DNA from: Hyphomicrobiales bacterium
GTDB lineage: Bacteria > Pseudomonadota > Alphaproteobacteria > Rhizobiales > Rhizobiaceae
Reading direction: 5' to 3'
NCBI GenBank assembly: GCA_900465675.1
Contig: UBJR01000008.1
Span: forward strand, 62,001 to 126,000
DNA: 64,000 nucleotides
Shown here in pieces: positions 55,468 through 63,286 of this stretch (its first letter is position 1; each line of letters begins with the position of its first letter). The translations under genes were made by a program, and so were the position numbers. Under the pieces are notes generated by a model. That model was not told the origin of the DNA. It did no database searches and saw only the letters and a program-made list of their open reading frames with translations.

Positions 55468-55559
55468 GGCAATCCTGTCCTCAAGTTGGCCGGAGTATCG
55501 CAGCAACAGGATGGGTCGGACAGAAAAAGGGATTTCGAAAGCAGCATAAGCAGGAGCAA
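55464..55559 (-). CDS. Cysteine-rich leader peptide ORF upstream of cysH
   Basis: A 31-codon ORF starting at a TTG (55559) with AGGAG exactly six bases upstream (55570-55566); an in-frame ATG at 55547 is the alternative start. It includes SKSLFLSDPSCCCDTPANLR with three consecutive cysteine codons (TGT TGC TGC, 55508-55500). Its TGA overlaps the cysH ATG as ATGA. AGGAG can pair with CTCCT (55556-55552), which would hide the start. This is the arrangement of an amino-acid-sensing leader peptide: ribosomes that stall at the cysteine codons would change access to cysH. The function is inference; I cannot confirm conservation. Confidence 0.6.
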   Translation of the reverse strand: MLLLMLLSKSLFLSDPSCCCDTPANLRTGLP

Positions 55560-55631
55560 ATATCTCTCCTAAGCTGCCGCAATGCAGAAAAGCAGCCGCC
55601 CCGGCGTCAAAACTCCGTCAGGCAACTCAAT

Positions 55632-55668
55632 CTCTAGTGATTTAGTAGAGTTACACGGCGCCTGTCAA
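55632..55668 (-). promoter_or_regulatory. cysH promoter with overlapping palindrome
   Basis: On the minus strand TTGACA (55668-55663) and CTAAAT (55645-55640) are spaced by 17 nt, a near-consensus promoter. CTCTA and TAGAG (55632-55636, 55646-55650) are the arms of a palindrome that covers the -10. A bound repressor here would block RNA polymerase. The divergent Rrf2 gene is the natural candidate. The rest of the 328-bp gap up to 55887 holds no ORF I can support. Confidence 0.6.
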
Positions 55669-55887
55669 TTCGAAATCTGAAGTGATGCGCGAAAACATGC
55701 GAAAGGCGCAATTTTGACGTAGAATTACGCCCATTGGCCGAGGTTCAAAAACAGGGCCAAAATGCTTGTATCTCAAGGCTTTTGCCGGCACGTTCAAATT
55801 CCGTTCATGCTGGCTGTGCCATAGGGGATAAGCAAAGCTTGAAAAGCGGCAGGGCTCAAGGGCCGCTGGTGTGTGTGACGGTCTAAA

Positions 55888-56334
55888 ATGATTACGCAGA
55901 AAGCAAAATATGCGCTCCGGGCGCTGACGGTGCTGGCCGAGGCCGACGCCCGCGAACCGGTGATGATCTCGGACATTGCTGCACAGCAGAAAATCCCGAA
56001 AAAGTTCCTCGAGCAGATCCTTCTCGACCTCAAGCACCAGGGCATCGTCGCCAGCCGCCGCGGCAAGGCAGGCGGCTATCTGCTGCTGAAACCCGCCGAC
56101 ATGATCACCTTCGGCGAGATCCTGCGCATCATCGACGGCCCGATCGCGCCGCTCCCCTGCCTGTCGATCACCGCCTATCGCAAATGCGACGACTGCGACG
56201 GCGAACAAAACTGCGAAATCCGCCACGTCTTCGCCAAGGTCGCCGACGCCACCCGCAAGGTGCTGTTCTCGACCACGATCGCCGACGCCGTCGCGCCCGC
56301 CAAGGGCGCCGTGGTCACGCGGATGCTGGCTTAG
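55888..56334 (+). CDS. Rrf2 family transcriptional regulator
   Basis: A 148-aa regulator with the Rrf2 winged helix: MITQKAKYALRALTVLAEAD, ISDIAAQQKIPKKFLEQILLDLK and ASRRGKAGGYLLLKP. Four cysteines (about 91, 100, 103, 109) lie in PCLSITAYRKCDDCDGEQNC, where IscR, RirA and NsrR bind an Fe-S cluster, although the spacing is not identical. It is divergent from cysH and is likely to control it, perhaps by sensing cysteine or Fe-S status. CymR, the Rrf2 cysteine regulator of Firmicutes, is a precedent for the role. Confidence 0.9.
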   Translation: MITQKAKYALRALTVLAEADAREPVMISDIAAQQKIPKKFLEQILLDLKHQGIVASRRGKAGGYLLLKPADMITFGEILRIIDGPIAPLPCLSITAYRKCDDCDGEQNCEIRHVFAKVADATRKVLFSTTIADAVAPAKGAVVTRMLA

Positions 56335-56418
56335 CCCTAACCTGTGTCGGACTCCTCTGGCTGCGCCGTAAAAATCGCTCTATGAGAGTGGCGAGCAATT
56401 AGCGGCGCCGGGATACCC

Positions 56419-57762
56419 ATGGGGCGAACTTCTGTATTTCTGTTGGTCATCATCACATCGATATGGCTAGGCTCCGCATCTTCAGCAAAAGAAGTCTCCA
56501 ATAGTGACGACGCTCCGGCACGTAGCCCGAAGTCCATAAAGGACTCGATTTCCCGATTCCTTGGTATCGATGCAAGCAGCCAGGATTTTCTTCTTGTTGA
56601 GGATGATGGACCGGTCAAATTCTTGACTGTTGCAACAGATGTTTTTTTGGAAGCGATCGGGGCACAGGCCTTTGCCTATCTGATGCCACCCGTTGCACAT
56701 TTTCGTGCCGAGCCGGAGAATGACGGATGGGAGATAACGTCGATCGCCGCTGCCGGCTATGCCAACCATTCGGCCGATAGCCAGGCCAAGGTCAAGACGA
56801 CAGTTGGCGCAGAGAACTTCAATGCGAAGCTTGCTTACGAACTGGCCGGCGAGAGCCGCGCCACCGTCGAACTTGACCACGTCAATTCCGCAACCAGCAT
56901 CGGCGGTGACAGCAATGTCAGATCCTTTGCCACGATCTACCTGTGGAGCCGACTGAAGGATGCGTCTGCGCCGGTTGCACGGCTCGATGGCGGCCTCGCC
57001 TTTTCCGATATGCGCTTGGAGAACTGGCGATCCGGGGTGTTGTCTCTGCAGACTGTCGGATCGACGTCGATTAACTGGAGTTTGAAGGGTGATGTTTCTG
57101 ATGTCCGGAAAGACGTTGTCGCTGGCTATTCGTTGCGCGATGCATTGCGGAAGAATCTGGGCGACGGTCAGGGCATACTCTTTTCGCCCACTAGCGAATA
57201 CGAACTGACACTGAAATCAAAGAATATCGTCAACAAGCCAGAGCTGAATCTGCGCTTTGGCATCGACGAAGTATCCTGGACCATCCGTAATGGTGAGCGG
57301 CCTGGAATACTCGATCTCGACGGCGTTGTATCCAATTTTCGCGGTTTGAACGGTTATTTCAGTTCCGCACTTGGGCAGCTTCTCCCTTTCGATGCAAAGG
57401 TCAACGGTCAGCTGAAGTTTGAGCCTGTTCCCCAGTCTCTCGGTGGAAAATCTACCGCAGGCGTCTCGCCGATAGAATTGAGCCGCTTTTCAGCTTCGAT
57501 TGACGGCAAACAATACAATGTCGAAGTCGAGGGCTCAGGCAGTTTCGCTGCGGATACCCACAAATTCAACGGAAGGCTTGATATTCAGGCGAAAGGGCTA
57601 AAGACCGTCGTTGAAAAGACGGTACTGCCGAATCTTCAAAAATACAGGCTACTTGAGGCTGATGGTGCGTCGCTTATGGCTTTGTTTGCTCTGGGCAAAA
57701 CGTCCGACGATGTCACGAGCTGGACAATAGCTTTCAAAGATGGCGCTGCGGTAGGGCCGTGA
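56419..57762 (+). CDS. Hypothetical exported protein, AT-richer than neighbours
   Basis: A 447-aa protein. The signal peptide MGRTSVFLLVIITSIWLGSA ends near SS-AKEV. The body is a long series of beta-like segments (VTASIAAAGYANHS style, then GGLAFSDMRLENWRSGVLSLQ and NLRFGIDEVSWTIRNGERPGILD) and ends DVTSWTIAFKDGAAVGP. It may resemble DUF2125-type periplasmic proteins, but I am not confident. The codon usage has more TTT, AAA, TCA and GTT than neighbouring genes, and the region is visibly AT-richer, which suggests recent acquisition. No ribosome-binding site is clear. Confidence 0.65.
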   Translation: MGRTSVFLLVIITSIWLGSASSAKEVSNSDDAPARSPKSIKDSISRFLGIDASSQDFLLVEDDGPVKFLTVATDVFLEAIGAQAFAYLMPPVAHFRAEPENDGWEITSIAAAGYANHSADSQAKVKTTVGAENFNAKLAYELAGESRATVELDHVNSATSIGGDSNVRSFATIYLWSRLKDASAPVARLDGGLAFSDMRLENWRSGVLSLQTVGSTSINWSLKGDVSDVRKDVVAGYSLRDALRKNLGDGQGILFSPTSEYELTLKSKNIVNKPELNLRFGIDEVSWTIRNGERPGILDLDGVVSNFRGLNGYFSSALGQLLPFDAKVNGQLKFEPVPQSLGGKSTAGVSPIELSRFSASIDGKQYNVEVEGSGSFAADTHKFNGRLDIQAKGLKTVVEKTVLPNLQKYRLLEADGASLMALFALGKTSDDVTSWTIAFKDGAAVGP

Positions 57763-57789
57763 GCGATTTTTGCCCCTGCAATTCCATGC

Positions 57790-59139
57790 CTAGCCCGCCG
57801 CTTCTTCCCTCTCGACTGCCCGCCGCGCCCGGATGGCGGCGGCGATGAATACCCTCGACAGGCCGTGATAGAGCGGTTCGCGGGAGAGGATGCGTGATGT
57901 CACGTAGCCGATCATCGATACCGCCATGATCGGGATGACGGCCTGGTGGTCGCCGGTCATTTCGAGAATGATGACGAAGGCTGTCATCGGCGCCTGCACG
58001 ACGCCGGCGAAATATCCGGCCATGCCGAGGATCGCCGCCAGCGCGATGCTGGTGCCGAGAGCCGATCCGACCGTGCTGCCGAAACCGGCGCCGACCGCAA
58101 GCGACGGCGCGAAGATGCCGCCGGGAATCCCTGAAAGCATCGACAGGAAGCTGGCGGCCAGTTTCTCGACGAAGAACAGCAGCGGCAGCGCATGTCCCTC
58201 GACGGCGCCGCGGGCCTGCTCGTAGCCGGTGCCGAAGGTGGTGCCGCCGGAGAGGATGCCGATCACGGCGATCGCCAGTCCGCAGGTGCCGGCCAGCACG
58301 AGCATGCGCTTCAAGGGTTGCGGTTGCGCCCAGCGGCGGATCTTCTGGCCGAAATGCAGGGCAAAGCCGCTGAAGGCAGCACCCAGCGCCCCGCCGCCGA
58401 TGCCGCAGACGAGCACGAGGCCCCAGTCGCGCAATTGCGTTGGCGCAACAGAGGCTTCGCCGAAATAGTTGTAGCTGCCCGCCAGCCCGAGGGCCGCGAG
58501 ACCGGAGAGGATGACGGCGGTCAGCACCAGCCCGTTGGCCCGCGCTTCATAGGTGCGGCTCATCTCCTCGATGGCAAAGACGATACCGGCAAGCGGCGTG
58601 TTGAAAGCGGCCGCAATGCCCGCCGCCGAACCGGCGAGGATCAGCCCGCGCGCCTGCGCCATACCGCCGAAGCGGGCAACCGCAAGCATGATCGATGCAC
58701 CCACCTGTACCGTCGGCCCTTCGCGGCCGATCGAGGCGCCAGAGAACAGCCCGAGCACTGTCAGCACGATCTTGCCGAAGGCAATCCGGAGCGACAGCAG
58801 CCGCGTCCGGTCGTCCTCTTCGCGCAGATGCCGCGCGGCGATTGCCTGCGGAATGCCGCTGCCCTGCGAATTCGGAAACAGCGTGGCCGCCAGGTAGGCC
58901 GACAGCATGAAGACCGTGGGCGTCAGGATTAGCGGCAGCAGGAAGGCCCATTCGCCTGATGATGTCAGGCTGCCGAACGCCTTCTGCGCCAGATCGGCAA
59001 GCTTGGCGAAACCGACGCTGATCACCCCGATCGCCAAGGCACCGCACCAGAACACCAGCCGCGGCCGCCAGAGGGAGAAGGATCCCCAGAAGATACGGGA
59101 ACGGCGGAGCAGCTTGGAATTGCGATAGGAGGCAGGCAT
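57790..59139 (-). CDS. CLC family chloride channel/transporter
   Basis: A membrane protein of about 449 residues with ten or more hydrophobic helices. The CLC selectivity motifs are visible: GSGIPQA, GREGPTVQVGASI (GxEGP) and GIPGGIFAPSLAVGAGFG. The external gating glutamate is the Glu of GREGP. Such proteins are Cl-/H+ exchangers or chloride channels; the proton glutamate cannot be assigned with confidence. There is no C-terminal CBS pair. I use the ATG at 59139; a GTG at 59154 is also possible. Confidence 0.9.
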   Translation of the reverse strand: MPASYRNSKLLRRSRIFWGSFSLWRPRLVFWCGALAIGVISVGFAKLADLAQKAFGSLTSSGEWAFLLPLILTPTVFMLSAYLAATLFPNSQGSGIPQAIAARHLREEDDRTRLLSLRIAFGKIVLTVLGLFSGASIGREGPTVQVGASIMLAVARFGGMAQARGLILAGSAAGIAAAFNTPLAGIVFAIEEMSRTYEARANGLVLTAVILSGLAALGLAGSYNYFGEASVAPTQLRDWGLVLVCGIGGGALGAAFSGFALHFGQKIRRWAQPQPLKRMLVLAGTCGLAIAVIGILSGGTTFGTGYEQARGAVEGHALPLLFFVEKLAASFLSMLSGIPGGIFAPSLAVGAGFGSTVGSALGTSIALAAILGMAGYFAGVVQAPMTAFVIILEMTGDHQAVIPIMAVSMIGYVTSRILSREPLYHGLSRVFIAAAIRARRAVEREEAAG

Positions 59140-59288
59140 GGGGGACTCTGGCACGTGATGGGGGCTTAACCTTCTAGTCCCAATCGGCGCGAAAGATCAC
59201 CCCTTGTTTCAACATTTGGTGAAATACCTTCCGAAGCCCGGGCGCCGCGCCACTTGCCCCTTGACGCAACAGGGTAGGGAGACCTCAT

Positions 59289-59672
59289 ATGCGCATATCC
59301 TTGATCCAAAAATCGATCGCTGCCGCAGCACTCGCGGCGATCTTCGCAACCGGCGCTGCCGCACATCACGGCTGGTCCTGGGCCGAAGCCGAGCAGATGG
59401 AGCTGAAGGGCACGATCCAGCAGATCTCGATGGGCGGCCCGCATCCGTCGCTTTATGTCGCCGCGGCCGATGGCGTCTGGCGGGTCGAGCTCGGCAATCC
59501 GCGCCAGACGGAGCGATCCGGCTTCGTCGAGGGTTCGGCCAGGAACGGCGATGCGATCGTCGCACTCGGCAACCGTTCGCAGGACGCCAGTGAGAAACGC
59601 ATGAAGGCCGTGCGCATCACGGTATCAGGCAAGCGCTACGACATCTATCCCGAACGCATCCAGACGAACTGA
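59289..59672 (+). CDS. DUF6152 family exported protein
   Basis: A 127-aa protein with a signal peptide ending near TGAAA-HHGW. The mature N-terminus HHGWSWAEAEQMELKGTIQQ and the following HPSLYVAAADGVWRVELGNP are characteristic of DUF6152. The His pair could bind metal, but this is unproven. CAGGGTAGGGAGA precedes the ATG at 59289. The next gene, 3 bp downstream, is its usual membrane partner, here interrupted by a stop codon. Confidence 0.85.
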   Translation: MRISLIQKSIAAAALAAIFATGAAAHHGWSWAEAEQMELKGTIQQISMGGPHPSLYVAAADGVWRVELGNPRQTERSGFVEGSARNGDAIVALGNRSQDASEKRMKAVRITVSGKRYDIYPERIQTN

Positions 59673-59675
59673 CGG

Positions 59676-60152
59676 ATGGCCGCAGAGCTCTTCGAATGGA
59701 TCGCCGCAGCGCCGCCTGCCGTCGCCCTCAGGCGCTCGGCGCTGCTCTACATCGTCGTCAATGCCGCCCATATTCTTTCGATCGCGCTGCTGATCGGCGC
59801 GATCCTGCCGCTCGATCTCCGGCTCATGGGCTGGTTCCCATCGGTGCCGCTCGCCGTCATCGGCCCGTTCCTCTCCGCCGCGGCAGCCACCGGCCTCGCG
59901 CTGGCGATCGTCACTGGCACGCTCCTCTTCAGCGTCCGCCCCGCCGAGTAAGCCGAAAACCCCGCCCTCCTCGCCAAGCTTTCGATCATCGCCCTCGGCA
60001 TTGCCAACGCGGCGCTCGTCCACGCGGGGAGGGGCTGGCACAAGACACTCGCCGACGAGATCGCGCCAACACGCATCCGCATCGCCGCCGCCATCTCCGC
60101 CGCCGCCTGGATTGCGAGTCTGCTCGCAGGACGTTGGATCGGCTTCCTCTAG
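59676..60152 (+). pseudogene. DUF6644-like membrane protein interrupted by a stop codon
   Basis: The first 91 codons (MAAELFEWIAAAPPAVALRR to FSVRPAE) contain two membrane helices and end at a TAA (59949-59951). The same frame continues without any further stop for 66 codons, AENPALLAKLSIIALGIANA to SLLAGRWIGFL, with two more helices and a natural TAG at 60150-60152. A single substitution (TAC or TAT to TAA) explains the break, since the family has a Tyr-like residue in this position as I recall. The 158-codon total fits the partner of DUF6152. It may be a recent pseudogene or a suppressed stop. Confidence 0.75.
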
Positions 60153-60202
60153 TTGATTCTGAACTTGAAGTTCGGCATCGATTTGAGCCGCAGTTCGCGA
60201 TA

Positions 60203-60223
60203 CGATATACATATATGATATCG
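60203..60223. promoter_or_regulatory. Palindromic operator of the first toxin-antitoxin module
   Basis: CGATAT and ATATCG are perfect 6-bp arms with a 9-nt spacer that contains the palindrome CATATATG. The centre lies about 22 bp before the antitoxin ATG, overlapping a probable -10 region. Ribbon-helix-helix antitoxins typically repress their own operons at such sites. Confidence 0.6.
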
Positions 60224-60234
60224 CGGAGAGACTG

Positions 60235-60450
60235 ATGCGCGCACTGATCGACATCGGCGAGGCCGAGCTGAAAGCATTGGATGAGATCGCCCGCGAGGAA
60301 AAGGTTTCCCGCGCATCGTTGATCCGCGAGGCTGTGGACGACTTCCTGAAACGCCGCGACCGGCTGAAGGATGAGGAGGCCTTCGGTCTCTGGGGCGATC
60401 AGGCTGCCGATGGTTTGGCCTACCAGGAAAAGCTTCGCAGCGAATGGTGA
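60235..60450 (+). CDS. Ribbon-helix-helix antitoxin (CopG-like)
   Basis: A 71-aa protein with the RHH pattern MRALIDIGEAELKALDEIAREEKVSRASLIREAVDDFLKRRD, followed by a C-terminal part (FGLWGDQAADGLAYQEKLRSEW) that should wrap the toxin. It would neutralise the VapC-like toxin and repress the operon. GCGGAGAG lies before the ATG. The stop overlaps the toxin start by seven bases, a typical coupling. Confidence 0.88.
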   Translation: MRALIDIGEAELKALDEIAREEKVSRASLIREAVDDFLKRRDRLKDEEAFGLWGDQAADGLAYQEKLRSEW

Positions 60451-60809
60451 AGGCGCTCTTCGACACCAACATCCTGATCGATTATTTGAACGCGGTGCCG
60501 GAGGCCCGTGATGAACTATTGCGCTATGAGCAGCAGGCAATCAGCATCATCACCTGGATGGAGGTTTTGATCGGCGCCCGGCCCGAACACGCAACCGCCA
60601 CTCGCGGCTTCCTGAACAGCTTCGATGTCATAGCGCTTGACGGCAGCATCGCCGAAAGCGCCGTCGCACTCCGCCAGAAGCATCGCATCAAGCTGCCCGA
60701 CGCCATCATTTGGGCCAGCGCAGACGTTCACGCCATGCTGCTCGTTACCCGCAACACCAAGGATTTCCCGGCAGGCAATCCGGGCATTCGCGTGCCTTAC
60801 CAGCGCTAG
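60444..60809 (+). CDS. vapC: VapC-like PIN domain toxin
   Basis: A 121-aa PIN ribonuclease. The acidic metal residues are present: ALFDTNILIDYL (Asp near 7), SIITWMEVLIG (Glu near 40), KLPDAIIWASA (Asp near 91) and TRNTKDF (Asp near 109). VapC toxins cut tRNA or rRNA and stop growth when freed from antitoxin. All catalytic residues are intact, so the module looks functional. It overlaps the antitoxin gene by seven bases. Confidence 0.92.
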   Translation: MVKALFDTNILIDYLNAVPEARDELLRYEQQAISIITWMEVLIGARPEHATATRGFLNSFDVIALDGSIAESAVALRQKHRIKLPDAIIWASADVHAMLLVTRNTKDFPAGNPGIRVPYQR

Positions 60810-60875
60810 CGCAGGCTTGAAAGCAGCACAGTTTGAGAGCATCATGCATCGCAATTGCAACGCATGGAGCGAGCC

Positions 60876-61151
60876 ATGAAAACCGCAACACTGCCATCCC
60901 TTCGCGTCGACCCCGAGCTGCGGGCAGCCGCCGAGAGCGTGTTGAAGGAGGGGGAGACCCTTTCGGCGCTGATGGAAGATTCACTGCGGCGTCAGGTTCA
61001 CTATCGCAAGACGCAGGCGGAGTTTATCGCGCGGGGGCTGGCGTCGCTGGCCGAGGCCGAACGGACGGGCATCTACTATAGCGCCGAGGAGGTTCTCGGT
61101 GAGCTGAAGGACATGCTCGATGCCAAGCGCTCTGGAAAGCCTTCCGCTTGA
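60876..61151 (+). CDS. Antitoxin of the second toxin-antitoxin module
   Basis: A 91-aa protein, MKTATLPSLRVDPELRAAAE and on, with an RHH-like N-terminus followed by ESVLKEGETLSALMEDSLRRQVHYR and a C-terminal region with a YYSAEEVLGELKDML block. This resembles the YlcI/YnfO and ParD-like antitoxins. GGAG at 60866-60869 precedes the ATG at 60876; an upstream start at 60855 adds MQRMERA. It overlaps the toxin start by four bases (TTGA). Confidence 0.83.
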   Translation: MKTATLPSLRVDPELRAAAESVLKEGETLSALMEDSLRRQVHYRKTQAEFIARGLASLAEAERTGIYYSAEEVLGELKDMLDAKRSGKPSA

Positions 61152-61447
61152 GCTACAAGGTTCGGCTTACCGCAAAAGCCCGAGCCGATCTGAAGCGTCT
61201 CTACGCCTATATGTTGGATAGAGACGAAGAAGCCGCCATGCGAGCGCTACAGACCATAACATCTTCCATGGGCGTCATCGAAGAGTTTCCCTTTTCATGC
61301 CGCAAGGCACCCGGCGAAAACTCTCTGTTGCGCGAACTATTGGTGCCGTTTGGATCAGCGGGTTACATTATCCTGTTCAGGATCGATAACAGCAAAACAG
61401 TCACGGTAGCCGCCATCCGCCACCAGCGCGAAGACGACTACCACTGA
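61148..61447 (+). CDS. RelE/ParE family toxin
   Basis: A 99-aa toxin starting at a TTG that overlaps the antitoxin stop. The fold pattern is YKVRLTAKARADLKRLYAYMLDRDEEAAMRAL, then EEFPFSCRKAPGENSLLRELLVPFGSAGYIILFRI and a final TVTVAAIRHQREDDYH. This is the ParE branch, which usually acts on gyrase; mRNA cleavage by RelE-like members is the alternative. The gene ends 4 bp before the stop of betA on the other strand. Confidence 0.88.
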   Translation: MSYKVRLTAKARADLKRLYAYMLDRDEEAAMRALQTITSSMGVIEEFPFSCRKAPGENSLLRELLVPFGSAGYIILFRIDNSKTVTVAAIRHQREDDYH

Positions 61448-61451
61448 CCGT

Positions 61452-63101
61452 CTATCGGTCGCTCACTTCCCAGCGCGGATTGATCCACGGCTCTTGATTG
61501 GAACGGGGCAAGGGCTGCTTTCCGAGAATATGATCGGCCGCCTTTTCGCCGGTCATGATCGACGGGCCGTTGAGGTTGCCGTAGGTCACATGTGGGAAGA
61601 TCGACGAGTCGGCGACGCGCAGGTTGTCGACGCCGATGACGCGGGTTTCCGGGTCGACGACGGCAAGCGGGTCGTCCTTGGCGCCCATCCGGCAGGTGCC
61701 GCAGGGGTGGTAGGCACTTTCCAGGTGCTCGCGCAGGAAGGCGTCGATTTCATCATCGGTCTGCACGCTCTCGCCCGGCTGGATCTCCGGGCCGCGATAC
61801 TGGTCGAAGGCCTGCTGGCCGAAGATCTCGCGGGTCAGCCGCACGCAATGGCGGAACTTTTCCCAGTCTTCCTGATGGCTCATATAGTTGAAGCGGATGA
61901 CCGGATCGGCCTTCGGATCGGAGGAGCGCAGCGTGACGTTGCCGCGCGATTTCGACAGGTTGAAGCCGACATGCACCTGGAAGCCATGGCTCTTGGCCGC
62001 CGCCTTGCCGTCATAGCTGATGGCCACAGGCAGGAAATGATACTGGATATCGGGCTGCTTGATGCCCGGGCCTGAGCGCAGGAAGGCGCAGGCCTCGAAC
62101 TGGTTGGACGTGCCCAGGCCCGACTTGGTGAACATCCACTGCGCGCCTGCAACCCCCTGCCAGAACCACGGAAGCCAGGAATAGAGCGACACCGGCTTGG
62201 TCGAGACCTGCTGGAAATAGAATTCCATATGATCCTGCAGATTGGCGCCGACGCCGGGCCGGTCGGCCTTCACCGCGATGCCCATCTCCTGCAAATGCGC
62301 GCCGGGGCCGATGCCAGAGAGCATCAGCAGCTTCGGCGAATTGAAGGACGAGGCCGAGACGATCACCTCGCGGTTCGCCTTGATCACCTCGACATTACCG
62401 CCGCGCTCGATCTCGACGCCGGTGGCCCGGCCGTTCTCGATCACCACCGTGCGGGCGAGACCATAGACCAGCTTGACGTTCGGCCGCTTCAGCGCCGGCT
62501 TCAGATAGGCCGATGCAGCCGACCAGCGGCGGCCCTGGAAGATCGTCTGTTCCATCAGCCCGAAGCCTTCCTGCTTCGAGCCGTTGTAATCCTCCGTCGT
62601 CTCGAAGCCTGCCTGCTTGCCGGCCTCGACGAAGGCCTGGAACAGCGGGTTGCGGAACACGCCGCGCTGCACATGCAGCGGCCCATCGGTCCCACGCCAG
62701 CCTTCCTCGCCGCCATGGCTGTGTTCCATGCGCTTGAAGTAGGGGAGAACGTCGGCATAGGCCCATCCGCGGGCGCCGAGTTCTTCCCAGCGGTTGTAGT
62801 CTTCGGCATGACCGCGGACATAGACCATGCCGTTGATCGACGAGGAGCCACCGATCACCTTGCCGCGCGGCGCGGTGATGCGCCGGTTGTTGAGATTGGG
62901 TTCCGGCTCGGAGAGATAGCCCCAGTTATACCGCTTCATGCTCATCGGCCAGGCAAGCGCTGCCGGCATTTGGATGAACGGCCCGAAATCCGATCCGCCG
63001 GCCTCGATGACGATAACGGTATTCTTGCCGTCCTCCGAGAGACGGTAGGCAAGTGCGGAGCCTGCCGAGCCGGAGCCGATGATGACGAAATCTGCTTGCA
63101 T
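61452..63101 (-). CDS. betA: Choline dehydrogenase
   Basis: A 549-aa GMC oxidoreductase that oxidises choline to betaine aldehyde. The FAD-binding start is [22 protein letters not shown], then [20 protein letters not shown] and [13 protein letters not shown] (GMC signatures). The C-terminal catalytic segment is HPCGTCRMG and [13 protein letters not shown]. The length and the neighbouring betB support BetA. It is in the order betB, repeat, betA, as in rhizobial bet operons. The ATG is at 63101; the frame extends 13 codons further without support. Confidence 0.93.
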   Translation of the reverse strand: MQADFVIIGSGSAGSALAYRLSEDGKNTVIVIEAGGSDFGPFIQMPAALAWPMSMKRYNWGYLSEPEPNLNNRRITAPRGKVIGGSSSINGMVYVRGHAEDYNRWEELGARGWAYADVLPYFKRMEHSHGGEEGWRGTDGPLHVQRGVFRNPLFQAFVEAGKQAGFETTEDYNGSKQEGFGLMEQTIFQGRRWSAASAYLKPALKRPNVKLVYGLARTVVIENGRATGVEIERGGNVEVIKANREVIVSASSFNSPKLLMLSGIGPGAHLQEMGIAVKADRPGVGANLQDHMEFYFQQVSTKPVSLYSWLPWFWQGVAGAQWMFTKSGLGTSNQFEACAFLRSGPGIKQPDIQYHFLPVAISYDGKAAAKSHGFQVHVGFNLSKSRGNVTLRSSDPKADPVIRFNYMSHQEDWEKFRHCVRLTREIFGQQAFDQYRGPEIQPGESVQTDDEIDAFLREHLESAYHPCGTCRMGAKDDPLAVVDPETRVIGVDNLRVADSSIFPHVTYGNLNGPSIMTGEKAADHILGKQPLPRSNQEPWINPRWEVSDR

Positions 63102-63130
63102 TGGATCTCTCTTGTCCATTCTTCCGGGCG

Positions 63131-63247
63131 GCCCCCTCATCCGGCTGCCGCCACCTTCTCCCTGAGGGGAGAAGGGATGTGCCGCCGCCGTCTCGTGTCC
63201 TCTTCTCCCCAGCGGGGAGAAGGTGCCCGTAGGGTGGATGAGGGGGC
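63131..63247. repeat. RIME-like palindromic element between betB and betA
   Basis: The outer arms GCCCCCTCATCC (63131-63142) and GGATGAGGGGGC (63236-63247) are perfect 12-bp complements. Inner hairpins TTCTCC-CTGA-GGGGAGAA and CTTCTCCCC-AGC-GGGGAGAAG lie at about 63157-63174 and 63202-63222. This is the form of the intergenic mosaic elements known in Rhizobiales. It occupies most of the 185-bp gap inside the operon and could form a stable stem-loop in the mRNA. Confidence 0.85.
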
Positions 63248-63286
63248 TACACGGTCAAGCGGGAGAGGGGTCTTTATCTCAAAGTC

